64,000 bases of DNA from JALZKA01 sp963786495 (lineage in GTDB: Bacteria > Actinomycetota > Thermoleophilia > Solirubrobacterales > 70-9). Of the stretch, positions 1-8,606 are shown piece after piece. Below the pieces are notes generated by a model. It had not been told where the DNA came from and ran no database searches. It worked only from the letters and a program-made list of their open reading frames with translations. The stretch covers positions 248,001 through 312,000 of the forward strand of contig CAWAZL010000002.1 in NCBI GenBank assembly GCA_963786495.1, given 5' to 3'. Both the position numbers and the translations under genes were made by a program. The first letter of the stretch is position 1, and every line of letters begins with the position of its first letter.

Positions 1-1259
1 CACGGAGCGCCTGCGCGTGGCGGCAGCGCTCGTGGCAGCGGAGGCCGGGAGGCGTCGGGCGACGAGCGTCGCCTGGGACCTCGCCTCGCTCGAGGCCGCC
101 GATCTCGAGGCCGCCAGCCGCGGCCGGCGCGATCACCGAGGGCCTGATTCTCGGCAGCTACCGCTTCGACCGCTTTCGCTCGGCCGACCCGGACGACCCG
201 CCGCCCCCCGGCCTGGGCCGCGTGGTCTTCGGCGGCGCCTCGGACGCCGCTGCCCTCGAGCCGGCGATCCGCGAGGCTCGCGTCGCCGCCGAGGCGCAGA
301 ACCACGCGCGGGACCTCCAGAGCCTTCCCGCAAACCACGCGACCCCCACGGCACTGGCCGAGCGCGCATCGGAGCTCGCCGCGGCCCATGAATCCCTGAC
401 CGCCGAGGTCCTCGGCCGCGACGAGATCGCCGAGAAGGGAATGGGCGGGCTCGTCGCCGTCTCGCAGGGCTCGGACGAGGAGCCGCGCCTGATCACGCTG
501 CGCCATTCCGGCCGCGGATCGGGCGACGTCCTGGGCATCGTGGGCAAGGCAGTCACCTTCGACTCGGGAGGCATCTCGATCAAGCCCTCGGCTGGCATGC
601 ACGAGATGAAGATGGACATGTCCGGCGGCGCTGCCGTCATCGAGGCAATGGGCGCGATCGCCGAGCTGGGCATCGGCCTGGACGTCGTCGCTGTGGTCCC
701 GTCGACCGAGAACATGCCGTCGGGGCGCTCGATGCGCCCGGGCGACATCATCACCCAGCTGAACGGCAAGACGGTTGAGGTCAACAACACCGATGCCGAG
801 GGGCGCCTGATCCTGGCCGATGCGCTGACCTGGTGCGTTCGCGAGCAGGGCGCGGCTCGCGTGGTGGACCTGGCGACCCTCACGGGCGCGGCTCTCATCG
901 CGCTCGGCTCGACCTACAGCGCGCTCATCTCCAATAACGACGATTTCGCCGCCACCGTTGAGGACGCGGCGATCAAGACAGGCGAGCTTGCGTGGCGTCT
1001 CCCCCTCCACGCCGACTACAAGAAGCTCACGACGGGCACGGTCGCCGACCTCACCAACGCAGCCTCCAAGCGCGAGGCCGGAACGATCTACGCCGGCTCG
1101 TTCCTGGAGGAGTTCGTGGACGAGAAACCTTGGGTGCACCTCGACATCGCCGGGACTGCATGGGACTCGGAGCGCGAGTACGCCGGGAAGGGCCCGACCG
1201 GGTTCGGGGTACGGCTTCTGATCGCTCTTGCGCAGGAATTGTCCGCGGGATCGCCCTAG
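1..1259 (+). CDS. pepA: Leucyl aminopeptidase (M17 family), 5' truncated and frameshifted
   Basis: Cytosolic M17 metalloaminopeptidase that removes N-terminal residues from peptides. The C-terminal catalytic domain is complete: the metal- and substrate-binding stretch GKAVTFDSGGISIKPS (about nt 544-591) and the family signature NTDAEGRL (about nt 787-810) are both present. The gene runs off the left edge. The N-terminal domain reads in frame 2 from base 2 (ERLRVAAALVAAEAG), while the catalytic domain reads in frame 3 from about base 129 (AITEGLILGSYRF), so one indel lies between about 110 and 130. The stop TAG at 1257-1259 overlaps the stop of the convergent SCP2 gene. Identity is secure; whether the frameshift is real or an assembly error is not known. 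Confidence 0.93.
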   Translation, partial: RSACAWRQRSWQRRPGGVGRRASPGTSPRSRPPISRPPAAAGAITEGLILGSYRFDRFRSADPDDPPPPGLGRVVFGGASDAAALEPAIREARVAAEAQNHARDLQSLPANHATPTALAERASELAAAHESLTAEVLGRDEIAEKGMGGLVAVSQGSDEEPRLITLRHSGRGSGDVLGIVGKAVTFDSGGISIKPSAGMHEMKMDMSGGAAVIEAMGAIAELGIGLDVVAVVPSTENMPSGRSMRPGDIITQLNGKTVEVNNTDAEGRLILADALTWCVREQGAARVVDLATLTGAALIALGSTYSALISNNDDFAATVEDAAIKTGELAWRLPLHADYKKLTTGTVADLTNAASKREAGTIYAGSFLEEFVDEKPWVHLDIAGTAWDSEREYAGKGPTGFGVRLLIALAQELSAGSP

Positions 1260-1750
1260 ACCAGTTCGTCGATCCAGGCCGCTGGGTCGGTTGCCGGGTC
1301 GGGCGAAGGCGGCTTCGCGAACCTCGCCTCGGGTACGTCGATTCTCATCAGCTCGAGCATCGCGCGAGCCAAGGTCAGATCGCCCCAAAGGCGGATCTCG
1401 CCGCGGGCCATCTTCTGGAGCACGGCGCGGCCGCGCGCATTGACGGGGCTCGGCATTCCCATGCTGAGCGGCGCGGTCGTCAGCAGGACGACGTCCGCGA
1501 GCCCGGCCGTGACGGTGAGGTTCGCGCCCTCGACTTCGCCGTCGAAGACCTCGATCTGACCGCCGTCGAAGACCATGGCCACCGGCGGGTGCGCGTCGCG
1601 GAAGCGCAGCTGGACGCGCCCGTGCACCACAGCCGCCCGCTCGGGGCGCTTCAGGACGCCGCGCTCGACGAGCGCATAGATAGACGGGGCGATCCCGCCG
1701 CGCAGTGTGCGGCCGAGGCGGATCGCGGCGGGCGCTTGGCTCCCGGGCAT
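1256..1750 (-). CDS. SCP2 sterol-binding domain protein
   Basis: Protein of 164 residues with the hydrophobic-ligand-binding SCP2 fold. Visible hallmarks are the central stretch LRFRDAHPPVAMVFDGGQIEVFDGEVEGA (quoted here only as FDGGQIEV and DGEVEGA), the G-x-A-x-L-T pattern (GANLTVTAG) and the terminal MARGEIRLWGDLTLA helix-strand typical of actinobacterial SCP2 proteins. Such domains bind lipids or acyl-CoAs; the ligand here is unknown. Its start lies 26 bp from the divergently transcribed acyl-CoA dehydrogenase, so shared regulation with fatty-acid oxidation is plausible. No signal peptide. Confidence 0.75.
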   Translation of the reverse strand: MPGSQAPAAIRLGRTLRGGIAPSIYALVERGVLKRPERAAVVHGRVQLRFRDAHPPVAMVFDGGQIEVFDGEVEGANLTVTAGLADVVLLTTAPLSMGMPSPVNARGRAVLQKMARGEIRLWGDLTLARAMLELMRIDVPEARFAKPPSPDPATDPAAWIDELV

Positions 1751-1776
1751 TTCTCAAGGTTATGCTCGGCGGCTCT

Positions 1777-2923
1777 ATGGACTTCTCACTTTCCGACGAA
1801 CAGCGCCTGATCCGCGACACGGTCCGCGACTTCGCCCGAAACGAGGTCCGGCCGGTCGCCGAAGAGCTCGACCGAACCAAGTCCTTCCCATACGACCTGG
1901 TGGCGAAGATGGGCGAGCTGGGGCTCATGGGCATCCCGTTCAGCGAGGAGTACGGCGGCGGCGGCGCCGACACGCTCTCCTACGCGCTCGCGGTCGAGGA
2001 GCTTGCGCCGGATCGACTCGTCGGTCGGCATCACGCTCGCGGCGCACACGTCGCTCGGCACGATGCCCATCAACCTCTGGGGCACCGCCGAGCAGAAGCA
2101 GGACTGGCTGCCGGAGCTATGCGCAGGCAAGCAAGCTCGCCGCCTTCGGCCTGACCGAGCCCGAGGCCGGCTCCGACGCCGGCAACACCCGCACGCGGGC
2201 CAAGCTCGACGACGGCGAGTGGGTGATCGACGGCGCCAAGCAGTTCATCACCAACGCGGGCACCGACATCTCGGCCTGCGTGACGATCACCGCCGTCACG
2301 GACTCCGGCAACGGCCGTCCCGAGATCTCGAACATCATCGTCCCGAACGGCACTCCCGGCTACGAGCAGGGCGAGCCGTACCGGAAGATGGGCTGGAACG
2401 CGTCGGACACGCGCCCGCTCACCTTCGACGGCGCCCGCGTGCCGGAGGCGAACCTTCTCGGCCCTCGCGGCGACGGCTTCAAGCAGTTCCTGCACATCCT
2501 CGACGGCGGCCGGATCGGCGTGTCGGCGATGGGCATCGGGCTCGCCCAGGGCGCTCTTGACGAGGCGATCAGCTACGCCAACGAGCGCAAGGCGTTCGGA
2601 CAGCCGATCGGGAAGTTCCAGGCGATCCAGGCGAAGATCGCCGACATCTCGGCCAGCTCGAGGCGGCGCGCCTTCTCACGTATCGCTGCGCGCTCCAAAA
2701 GGACGCGGGCGAGTCGTTCACGCTGACCGCCGCGCAGGCGAAGCTGATCACGGGCCGCCTCGCCGTTCGCGCGTGCGAAGAGGCGGTCCAGATCCACGGC
2801 GGCTACGGCTACATCGAGGAGTACCCGGTCTGCCGCTTCTACCGCGACGCGAAGATCCTCACGATCGGCGAGGGGACCGACGAGGTCCAGCAGATGGTGA
2901 TCGCAAGGGGTCTGGGGCTTTAG
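1777..2923 (+). CDS. Acyl-CoA dehydrogenase, broken by three single-base indels
   Basis: FAD-dependent acyl-CoA dehydrogenase of about 381 residues. Reading across frames gives the complete protein: start MDFSLSDEQRLIRDTVRDF, the FAD/substrate segment AAFGLTEPEAGSD, and the C-terminal IHGGYGYIEEYPVCRFYRD followed by the GEGTDEVQ motif with the catalytic Glu region. Three indels are needed: an extra C near 2008, an extra C near 2132 and a missing C near 2654 (GCCAG where GCCCAG restores the frame). Outside these points the protein is intact, with no other stop or divergence, which favours sequencing error over a pseudogene. Substrate chain length cannot be judged. It is divergent from the SCP2 gene. 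Confidence 0.85.
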
Positions 2924-2984
2924 CGCGCGGCCGTAGAAGCGCTCCGGGGGGCGATTTCAACGCGTTTGAAGCCTGGTGGTCGCA

Positions 2985-3902
2985 ATGGCGACCCCAATCC
3001 TTCAAGCACATGCGGCTGCGGTCTGGGCCTTGGTCCGCAGGCAGCGCGGCGTTATCTCACGCGCTCAACTGATCGACCTCGGGTACACCCGCGCTGCGAT
3101 TAGACACCGGTTGCGGACCGGCCGCCTCTTCGAGATTCACCGCGGCGTGTACGCGGTCGGTAGATCCGAACTGAGCATCGAAGGGAAGTGGATGGCGGCT
3201 GTCTTGGCCGCTGGGGAAGGTGCTCGCCTGTGCGGACAAAGCATGGCCGAGCATCTCGGGTTTCGGGATCGCCGGGGAAACTCCATCGAGGTCGTCATTC
3301 CCGCCCGGTATTCGCGCCGAGTGGCGGGGCTGACGATCCACCGTTCAGACATCGACCCCGCTCACTGCATTGAGCACGATGGAATCCCGGGTGTAAGCGT
3401 CGTGGTCGCGATGCTCCAGATCACTCCGCGGCTTTCCCTTGGGGAGCTGGAGAGGGCGATCAACCAGGCCGACAAGAAGGACTTGATCGATCCCGAATCC
3501 CTCCGTTCAGAACTCGACTCCTTCGCGGGCGTTCCAGGCGTCAAGCCGCTTCGCAATGCTCTCGACCGCCGCACATTCGCAATGAGCCGATCAGAGCTCG
3601 AACGATGGTTCCGCCCGATTGCCCGCCGCGCCGGCCTGCCGCCACCGGAGACCTGCGTCATGCACAACGGTTGGGAGGTTGATTTCCTTTGGCGGGACCT
3701 CGGGTTGGTTGTCGAGACGGACAGCCTCCGCTACCACCGCACGCCCGCGCAGCAGTACCGCGACCGGAAGCGAGACCAGACCCACCTAGCGGCGGGTGAC
3801 ACACCACTTCGCTTCACACACGGCCAGGTGCGCTACGAGCCCGCGTACGTGGAGAATTCCCTTCGCAGCGTGGCAGCGGAATGCCGCCGCCGACGCCGTT
3901 GA
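2985..3902 (+). CDS. AbiEi-like winged-helix protein fused to a PD-(D/E)XK (DUF559/Vsr-like) nuclease domain
   Basis: About 305 residues. The N-terminal 70 residues carry the AbiEi_4-type antitoxin helix-turn-helix with the recognisable RQRGVISRAQLIDLGYTRAAI and HRGVYAVG strand. The C-terminal 100 residues look like a very-short-patch-repair/DUF559 endonuclease: SELERWF helix, WEVDFLW strand, LVVETDS strand and the RDRKRDQ helix, which would supply the E-x(n)-D-x-E/D-K type catalytic residues. This two-domain layout is common in Thermoleophilia, usually without a toxin partner, and none is seen here. ATG 2985 is preferred over GTG 2976; neither has a clear ribosome-binding site. Function is unknown; a defence or regulatory role is only inference. 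Confidence 0.65.
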   Translation: MATPILQAHAAAVWALVRRQRGVISRAQLIDLGYTRAAIRHRLRTGRLFEIHRGVYAVGRSELSIEGKWMAAVLAAGEGARLCGQSMAEHLGFRDRRGNSIEVVIPARYSRRVAGLTIHRSDIDPAHCIEHDGIPGVSVVVAMLQITPRLSLGELERAINQADKKDLIDPESLRSELDSFAGVPGVKPLRNALDRRTFAMSRSELERWFRPIARRAGLPPPETCVMHNGWEVDFLWRDLGLVVETDSLRYHRTPAQQYRDRKRDQTHLAAGDTPLRFTHGQVRYEPAYVENSLRSVAAECRRRRR

Positions 3903-3910
3903 AGCCGTTG

Positions 3911-3926
3911 GGTCGCTCCAGCGACC
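3911..3926. terminator. Hairpin between convergent genes
   Basis: GGTCGC-TCCA-GCGACC forms a perfect 6-bp stem with a 4-base loop in the 56-bp gap between two convergent genes, followed on the plus strand by AATTTCC. The T-tract is weak, so a terminator role is only likely. Confidence 0.4.
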
Positions 3927-3958
3927 AATTTCCTTCGAGCGCGCGCTGGGCCGGAGTG

Positions 3959-4285
3959 CTAGCCCAGGCCGTAGTGGCTGAGCACGGTTTGCTCTGCCTC
4001 TTCGGAGAGCGGGGCCTTTGGCTCGACTCGTGGCGCTCGGCGGATCTGGTCGCGGGTGTAGGGCACCCAGACCCGGCCGTTGGCCGATACCGCGTCATGC
4101 GCGGGGACGAGGCAGTAGTGGCCGAAGCGGCCCATGCGGGCGACGAGCCATTCCCTCTGGCCTGATGCCTTGCCCTCAACCCTGCCGACCTGGACGCCAT
4201 CCATCTCGTCGAGCCGGTGGCCAAGCAAGGTGAACTCTTCCTCGCCGGCGGACTGAGTCCCGTTCGTCGATTCCTCGTCAGCCAT
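3959..4285 (-). CDS. PRC-barrel-like small protein
   Basis: Protein of 108 residues with an acidic N-terminus and a compact beta-rich middle (LLGHRLDEMDGVQVGRVEG, REWLVARMGRFG, HDAVSANGRVWVPYTRDQI) that matches the general pattern of PRC-barrel domains: a 'G..V...DG..VG.V' opening and the VPY..DQI closing strand. PRC-barrel proteins bind partners or RNA, but no partner can be named here. The start codon overlaps the end of meaB by 8 bp, so the two are co-transcribed. No membrane segment or signal peptide. Confidence 0.5.
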   Translation of the reverse strand: MADEESTNGTQSAGEEEFTLLGHRLDEMDGVQVGRVEGKASGQREWLVARMGRFGHYCLVPAHDAVSANGRVWVPYTRDQIRRAPRVEPKAPLSEEAEQTVLSHYGLG

Positions 4286-5240
4286 CCAGCGACTTTTCTA
4301 GCAGCTTGCCCGCGGCAGTCGCGGGGTCCGTTTCGCGCCGCACCACGCTGTCGAGGAGCTCGGCCCACTCGGGGTCCTCCCCGGTCCGGGTCTCGAGCTC
4401 CCGGCGCATCCGGGCGGAGGCGATGCCGAGGACCTCGGCACGTAGGTTCCGTGCGCGGCGCTCGGCCAGCGTGCCCTCCTCCTCGATGTGGGCTCGGTGC
4501 TCGGTGATCGTCTCGATCAGCTTGTCGATCCCCTTCCCGTTCGAGGCCTCGGTGCGTACCACCGGCACGCGCCACGAGCGCTGAGGGCCCAGCGACAGGA
4601 CGGCGCGTACCTCGCGCAGCATCGTGTCGGCCTGAGGGTGGTCGGCCTTGTTGACGCAGATGATGTCGGGGATCTCCATCACGCCGGCCTTCAGCGCCTG
4701 GATCGAGTCGCCAGAGCCGGGCATGAGAGCCAGGACGATGGTGTCGGCGTGATCGACAACGTCGATCTCGCCCTGGCCGACCCCAACCGTCTCGAGCAGC
4801 ACGTCGTCCTTGCCCGCGGCGTCCATCAGGAGCGCGGCCTGAAGCGCCGCCTCGGCCAGGCCGCCGAGGGCTCCGCGCGACGCCATCGAGCGGATGAAGA
4901 CGCCCTCGTCCAGGAAGTGGTCGGAGAGGCGGATGCGATCGCCCAGGACGGCGCCTCGCGTGAACGGGCTGGACGGATCAACCGAAAGCACGCCGACGGT
5001 CCGGCCGGCCTCGCGCAGGAGCTTCGTCATCGAACCGATCAGGGTCGACTTGCCGACGCCGGGCGGCCCGGTTATCCCGGTGACCCGTGCCTTGCCGGTC
5101 GACGGGAAGAGCTCGGCGACGAGTTGGTCGCCTGCGGGATCGCGGTTCTCGACCAGGCTGATCGCCCGCGCCAGCGCGCGGCGGTCGCCGGCGAGAAGGC
5201 GCTTACCCAGGGATTCTTCCTTCGTCGCTTCGCCCGTCAT
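4278..5240 (-). CDS. meaB: Methylmalonyl-CoA mutase-associated GTPase MeaB/ArgK
   Basis: G3E-family P-loop GTPase that protects and reactivates adenosylcobalamin-dependent methylmalonyl-CoA mutase. The 320 residues show Walker A GPPGVGKS (58-65), the switch motif ETVGVGQ (150-156), the base-specificity motif NKAD (197-200) and the family's DPSSPFTRGAVLGDR stretch (about 88-102). Length is normal. No mutase subunit gene lies in this window, which is unusual because meaB often sits beside mutA/mutB or mcm. It overlaps the PRC-barrel gene and is divergent from the acyltransferase across 27 bp. Confidence 0.93.
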   Translation of the reverse strand: MTGEATKEESLGKRLLAGDRRALARAISLVENRDPAGDQLVAELFPSTGKARVTGITGPPGVGKSTLIGSMTKLLREAGRTVGVLSVDPSSPFTRGAVLGDRIRLSDHFLDEGVFIRSMASRGALGGLAEAALQAALLMDAAGKDDVLLETVGVGQGEIDVVDHADTIVLALMPGSGDSIQALKAGVMEIPDIICVNKADHPQADTMLREVRAVLSLGPQRSWRVPVVRTEASNGKGIDKLIETITEHRAHIEEEGTLAERRARNLRAEVLGIASARMRRELETRTGEDPEWAELLDSVVRRETDPATAAGKLLEKSLDG

Positions 5241-5267
5241 TGACGGTCGAGGCTACAGTCCCGGCCC

Positions 5268-5933
5268 GTGGCTCACCCCATCCGCTTCTTCAAGTTCGCC
5301 CGGCGCCACGGGATGCTCAACCACCGGTACGCACGCCTGCTGTGGCGCTACCTCTGGCGGCGCTTCTTCACCCGCGCCGGCTGGCGCTGGGAGACGGACG
5401 GTCCGGTCTTCTTTGGCAAGGGCCTCGAGCTCGAGATCTCGAAGAAGGGCACGGTCAAGTTCGGCCGGTTCGTCTGGATCGGCGACCGCACCAAGATCCG
5501 CTGCCACGAGGGCCAGGTCGAGATCGGTAAGAAGACGGTGATCGGCCAGGAGGCGACGATCTCCGCCTACCAGCGCGTCGCGATCGGCGAGCAGTGCGTG
5601 ATCGCCGACCGAGCGATGTTCATCGACTTCGACCACGGCATCGTCGAGGTGGAGCGCCCGATCCGCGCCCAGGGCATCTACAAGCGCGACGTGGTCATCG
5701 GCTCGAACGTCTGGGTGGGCTACGGCTCCTCGTTCCTGCGCGGCGTCACGGTGGGCGACAACTCCGTGATCGGCACCAGCGCAGTCGTGGCCCGCGACGT
5801 GCCCGCCAACGGTGTCGTAGGAGGCATTCCGGCGCGAGTGATCCGCATGCGCGAGGCGCCGCGCGAGCTTCAGTGGCCCAACCCGGTCGAGCCGGACCCG
5901 GAAGCGCCGCGGACTTTGGGGTCTGACCCCTAG
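5268..5933 (+). CDS. Left-handed beta-helix (hexapeptide) acyltransferase
   Basis: Protein of 221 residues of the LbetaH/O-acetyltransferase family. Hexapeptide turns are visible (FVWIGDRTKIRC, KKTVIGQEATIS, ERCVIAD-like turn, IGSNVWVGYGSSFLRGVTVGDNSVIG) and the closing RDVPANGVVGGIPARVIRMR is diagnostic for acyl-CoA-dependent O-acetyltransferases. The acceptor is unknown. It converges with the glycosyltransferase operon, and mycobacterial MGLP loci also carry a hexapeptide-type transferase (Rv3034c), so an acyl transfer onto a polysaccharide is a fair guess. Its last residues GSDP and the base before the stop are encoded by a GGGGTCTGACCCC palindrome. Confidence 0.82.
   Translation: MAHPIRFFKFARRHGMLNHRYARLLWRYLWRRFFTRAGWRWETDGPVFFGKGLELEISKKGTVKFGRFVWIGDRTKIRCHEGQVEIGKKTVIGQEATISAYQRVAIGEQCVIADRAMFIDFDHGIVEVERPIRAQGIYKRDVVIGSNVWVGYGSSFLRGVTVGDNSVIGTSAVVARDVPANGVVGGIPARVIRMREAPRELQWPNPVEPDPEAPRTLGSDP
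5918..5930. repeat. Palindrome family A copy 1, GGGGTCTGACCCC
   Basis: GGGGTCTGACCCC ends directly against the TAG stop (5931-5933) of the acyltransferase and encodes its terminal GSDP. A second copy lies 37 bp further on. Confidence 0.85.
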
Positions 5934-5967
5934 ACCGGGGCGCTACATCGCAACCGAGCGCGCGAAG

Positions 5968-5980
5968 GGGGTCTGACCCC
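5968..5980. repeat. Palindrome family A copy 2
   Basis: GGGGTCTGACCCC in the 52-bp gap between the convergent acyltransferase and glycosyltransferase, five bases before the latter's stop. The left flank CCGAGCGCGCGAAG resembles, in reverse complement, the GCGCTCGG-CTTCG flank seen at 20776, 20817 and 24615. Confidence 0.85.
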
Positions 5981-5985
5981 TCTCT

Positions 5986-7188
5986 CTAAGCCCGGCCCAC
6001 GCCCGCAAGCTCTGCGTAGAGCTCGGCGGTGTCGGCGGCCACGTCGGCCCAGTCGAAGCTGCGGATGTGGTCGAGGCCTTCGGCCACGAGCCGCTCGCCC
6101 AGGTCTTCGTCGCAAAGAACCCGCACGGCCACATCGGCGAGCGCCTCGGGGTCGCGAGCGCGGAAGCGCAGGCCCGCGCCATCGTCCGGCACGACCTCGC
6201 GGAGGCCGCCGGTGTCGGCCACGATGCACGGACAGCCCGATGCCATCGCCTCGAGCGCGACGAGCCCGAACGGCTCGTAGATCGACGGAACCACGCAGAC
6301 GTCGGCGATCCGGTAGAGCGAATGAAGGACGTCGTCTCCGATCCAGCCGAGGAACGTGCCGTGATCGCTCAGCTCGAGATCTTCAGCCTGCTTTCTGAGC
6401 TCTTCTTCGTGCGTGCCCGAGCCGGCGACCAGGAAGCGCGTCCCGGGCGCCTCGGCGATCACGCGGGGCATCGCCTCCAAAGCGAGCTGGAAGCCCTTCT
6501 CGTAGACGAGGCGCCCGATCAGAAGCACGAGCTTCTCGTCCGGTTTGGCGAACTCGCCGCGAAGGCGCGCGAGCTCGGGCTCCTCGCCGAAGCGCAGATC
6601 GCCGGGATCGATGCCGTTTGGGATCACAGAGATGCGCTCCTCGTCGACGCCGAAGATGTCCGCAACCTGTTCGCGCATGTAGTACGAGCACGCGATGACG
6701 CGGTCGGCGCGATTCGTGATCCAGCGCTCGACGCCGTGGATGTAGGACTGCGGGTGCTTGTCGACCCAGCCCTGGTGGCGGCCGTGCTCCGTGGCGTGGA
6801 TCGTGGTGACCAGCGGGCAGTCGAAGCGGCGCGCGAGGTGGTCGCAGGCCATCGCGACCAGCCAGTCGTGGCCGTGGACGAGGTCAAACTCGTAGCGGTC
6901 GCCCAACTCGACTCCTGCGGCGAGCATGTCCGAGTTCATGCGCTCGACCCACGCGACGAACTCGGTGAGCTCGGTCGGGCGCTTCGGCTCGATGACGCGG
7001 TGGATGTGCACGCCGTTCACGGTCTCGTCGGCGGGCGACTCCTCGCCGCCACGCGTGAGAACGTGAACCTCGGTGCCGAGGTCGACGAGCGCCTCCGAGA
7101 GCTTTCGCACGTGCCGGGCGAGCCCGCCCTCGATCAGCGGCGGGTACTCCCAGGAGAGGATGAGGACGCGGGCGGAATCTTCGGTCAT
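5986..7188 (-). CDS. GT4 glycosyltransferase, Rv3032-like (glycogen synthase type)
   Basis: Retaining GT-B glycosyltransferase of 400 residues. Seen: the N-terminal glycine loop EYPPLIEGGLARH (14-26), the acceptor-site HGHDW (105-109), the nucleotide-sugar stretch LLIGRLVYEKG (223-232) and the EX7E motif EPFGLVALE (305-313). This is the pattern of actinobacterial alpha-1,4-glucosyltransferases such as Rv3032 that elongate cytosolic methylglucose lipopolysaccharide or glycogen. It overlaps the upstream GH57 gene by 4 bp, forming a methyltransferase-GH57-GT4 operon in the same order as Rv3030-Rv3031-Rv3032. Donor (UDP- or ADP-glucose) and acceptor are inferred only. Confidence 0.87.
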   Translation of the reverse strand: MTEDSARVLILSWEYPPLIEGGLARHVRKLSEALVDLGTEVHVLTRGGEESPADETVNGVHIHRVIEPKRPTELTEFVAWVERMNSDMLAAGVELGDRYEFDLVHGHDWLVAMACDHLARRFDCPLVTTIHATEHGRHQGWVDKHPQSYIHGVERWITNRADRVIACSYYMREQVADIFGVDEERISVIPNGIDPGDLRFGEEPELARLRGEFAKPDEKLVLLIGRLVYEKGFQLALEAMPRVIAEAPGTRFLVAGSGTHEEELRKQAEDLELSDHGTFLGWIGDDVLHSLYRIADVCVVPSIYEPFGLVALEAMASGCPCIVADTGGLREVVPDDGAGLRFRARDPEALADVAVRVLCDEDLGERLVAEGLDHIRSFDWADVAADTAELYAELAGVGRA

Positions 7189-8606
7189 GGGGCGGTCAGC
7201 GGAGCGAGGCTGAGGTCAGGCGCCAGATTGCGAAGCTCAGGCGCGGGAGCGGGCGCGGAGTGTATGGCGTCGAGCATGGCCCGGGCGTGGTCGGTCACCC
7301 GCACGAAGGGGTAATCCCCCGCCTGGCGGCGCTTGTCGAGGAAGGCCCAGTCGCTCGCCTGCAGCGCCAATAGCTCGCGAGCGGCGCGCTCGGCGCGCTC
7401 AGGCGCGAGATCCCGCGCCGCCAGTTCGCGCACCAGCCGAAGCTCGAGGCGCCGCGCGCCCCAGGCCAGGTCGGACACCTCCGGCGCGTCCCAGGTCGAG
7501 AGGTCCTTGTGCTCGCCCCAGCTCGAGCGGTGGATCGGGCGAGCCTCGGGCTCCGTGCGCCCCAGGGCGTCCGCAAGCGTCACCAGCTCAACGCCTGCAC
7601 CTTCCGCCGACGCAACGACCTCGGCGAGCCACTGCGGACCCTCCCACCACCAGTGGCCGAGGAGCTCGGTGTCGATCGCAAAGACGACGAGACCCTCCGC
7701 TCCGGTTCGATCCCGATGGCCCGCCAGGCGCTCCGCGGTTGCCGCCAGGAACTCGCGAGCCTGCTCGCGAGCTCGCGCGGCCCCGGCCTCCGGATCGCGG
7801 ATCTCGCCGCCGATCGACCAGACGCGCGCGCCCCGCAGGGACTCGCGGTGAAAGTCCGTGTGGACGGGGTCAGACGGATAGCCGTCCAGCGACCAGAGCC
7901 AGGAGACCGCCTCCCAGTCGATCGGGAAGGCGACCGGCCCGGCTTCGGTCGCGATGGGCGTAAGGGCGGACAGCGGCTCCTCGTAGGCGGATGAGTCCAC
8001 ACAGAAGTGGCTGAGGCCATGGCGGGCGACGAGGTCCTCGAGCCCGGGGACGTACGCGCACTCGGGTAGCCAGATTCCGTCCGGCTCGCCGAAGCGCCGG
8101 CGATGGGAGCGAAGCGCAGCATCGACTTGAACGTCCCGCGCGGAGTCGGTCGCCAAAAGCGGCAGGACGGCGTGGGTCGCGCTCGACGTCATGAGCGAGA
8201 CGCGCCCCTCCCCCACCGCTTCCTGGAAAGCGCCCAGGGGTCCACCGAGATCGCGCAGGCGAGCAAGGCCCCGGCGGTAGCGATCCGCCTCGTCCATGCA
8301 GGGCGCGTGGAAGTCTCCATCCTGCTCTTCGGCGTCGAGCAGGCATGACCCCAGGCGGAACTCCTCGCCGAACGCATCCAGGCGCTCGGCGACCCCTGGA
8401 GCCTCGAGCTGGTCGGCGAGGACGGGCGTCACCGTCATCGTCAGGCGGTCGGCTACTTCGAGGACCGGCAGATAGGACCGCAAGACGGCGTCAAAGAGCC
8501 ACTCCTCTCCGAAGGGGTAGGTGCCGAACCCCTCGACGTACGGCATGTGGGAATGGAGGACGAGCGCGAGCATCCCCCGTGACTCGGGCACGGCTTCGGC
8601 GGTCAC
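7185..8606 (-). CDS. GH57 family glucan branching enzyme-like protein, Rv3031-like
   Basis: Protein of 473 residues with the GH57 (beta/alpha)7 barrel. Seen: LHSHMPYVEG at the N-terminus (17-26), WLPECAY with the predicted nucleophile Glu182, and FAIDTELLGHWW with the predicted acid/base Asp312, followed by the helical DUF1957-type C-terminal domain. The family includes archaeal and mycobacterial alpha-1,4-glucan branching enzymes. The 4-bp overlaps on both sides mean translation is coupled to the methyltransferase and the glycosyltransferase. Slightly shorter than Rv3031. Activity as a branching enzyme rather than an amylase is inferred from context. Confidence 0.87.
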   Translation of the reverse strand: MTAEAVPESRGMLALVLHSHMPYVEGFGTYPFGEEWLFDAVLRSYLPVLEVADRLTMTVTPVLADQLEAPGVAERLDAFGEEFRLGSCLLDAEEQDGDFHAPCMDEADRYRRGLARLRDLGGPLGAFQEAVGEGRVSLMTSSATHAVLPLLATDSARDVQVDAALRSHRRRFGEPDGIWLPECAYVPGLEDLVARHGLSHFCVDSSAYEEPLSALTPIATEAGPVAFPIDWEAVSWLWSLDGYPSDPVHTDFHRESLRGARVWSIGGEIRDPEAGAARAREQAREFLAATAERLAGHRDRTGAEGLVVFAIDTELLGHWWWEGPQWLAEVVASAEGAGVELVTLADALGRTEPEARPIHRSSWGEHKDLSTWDAPEVSDLAWGARRLELRLVRELAARDLAPERAERAARELLALQASDWAFLDKRRQAGDYPFVRVTDHARAMLDAIHSAPAPAPELRNLAPDLSLAPLTAP

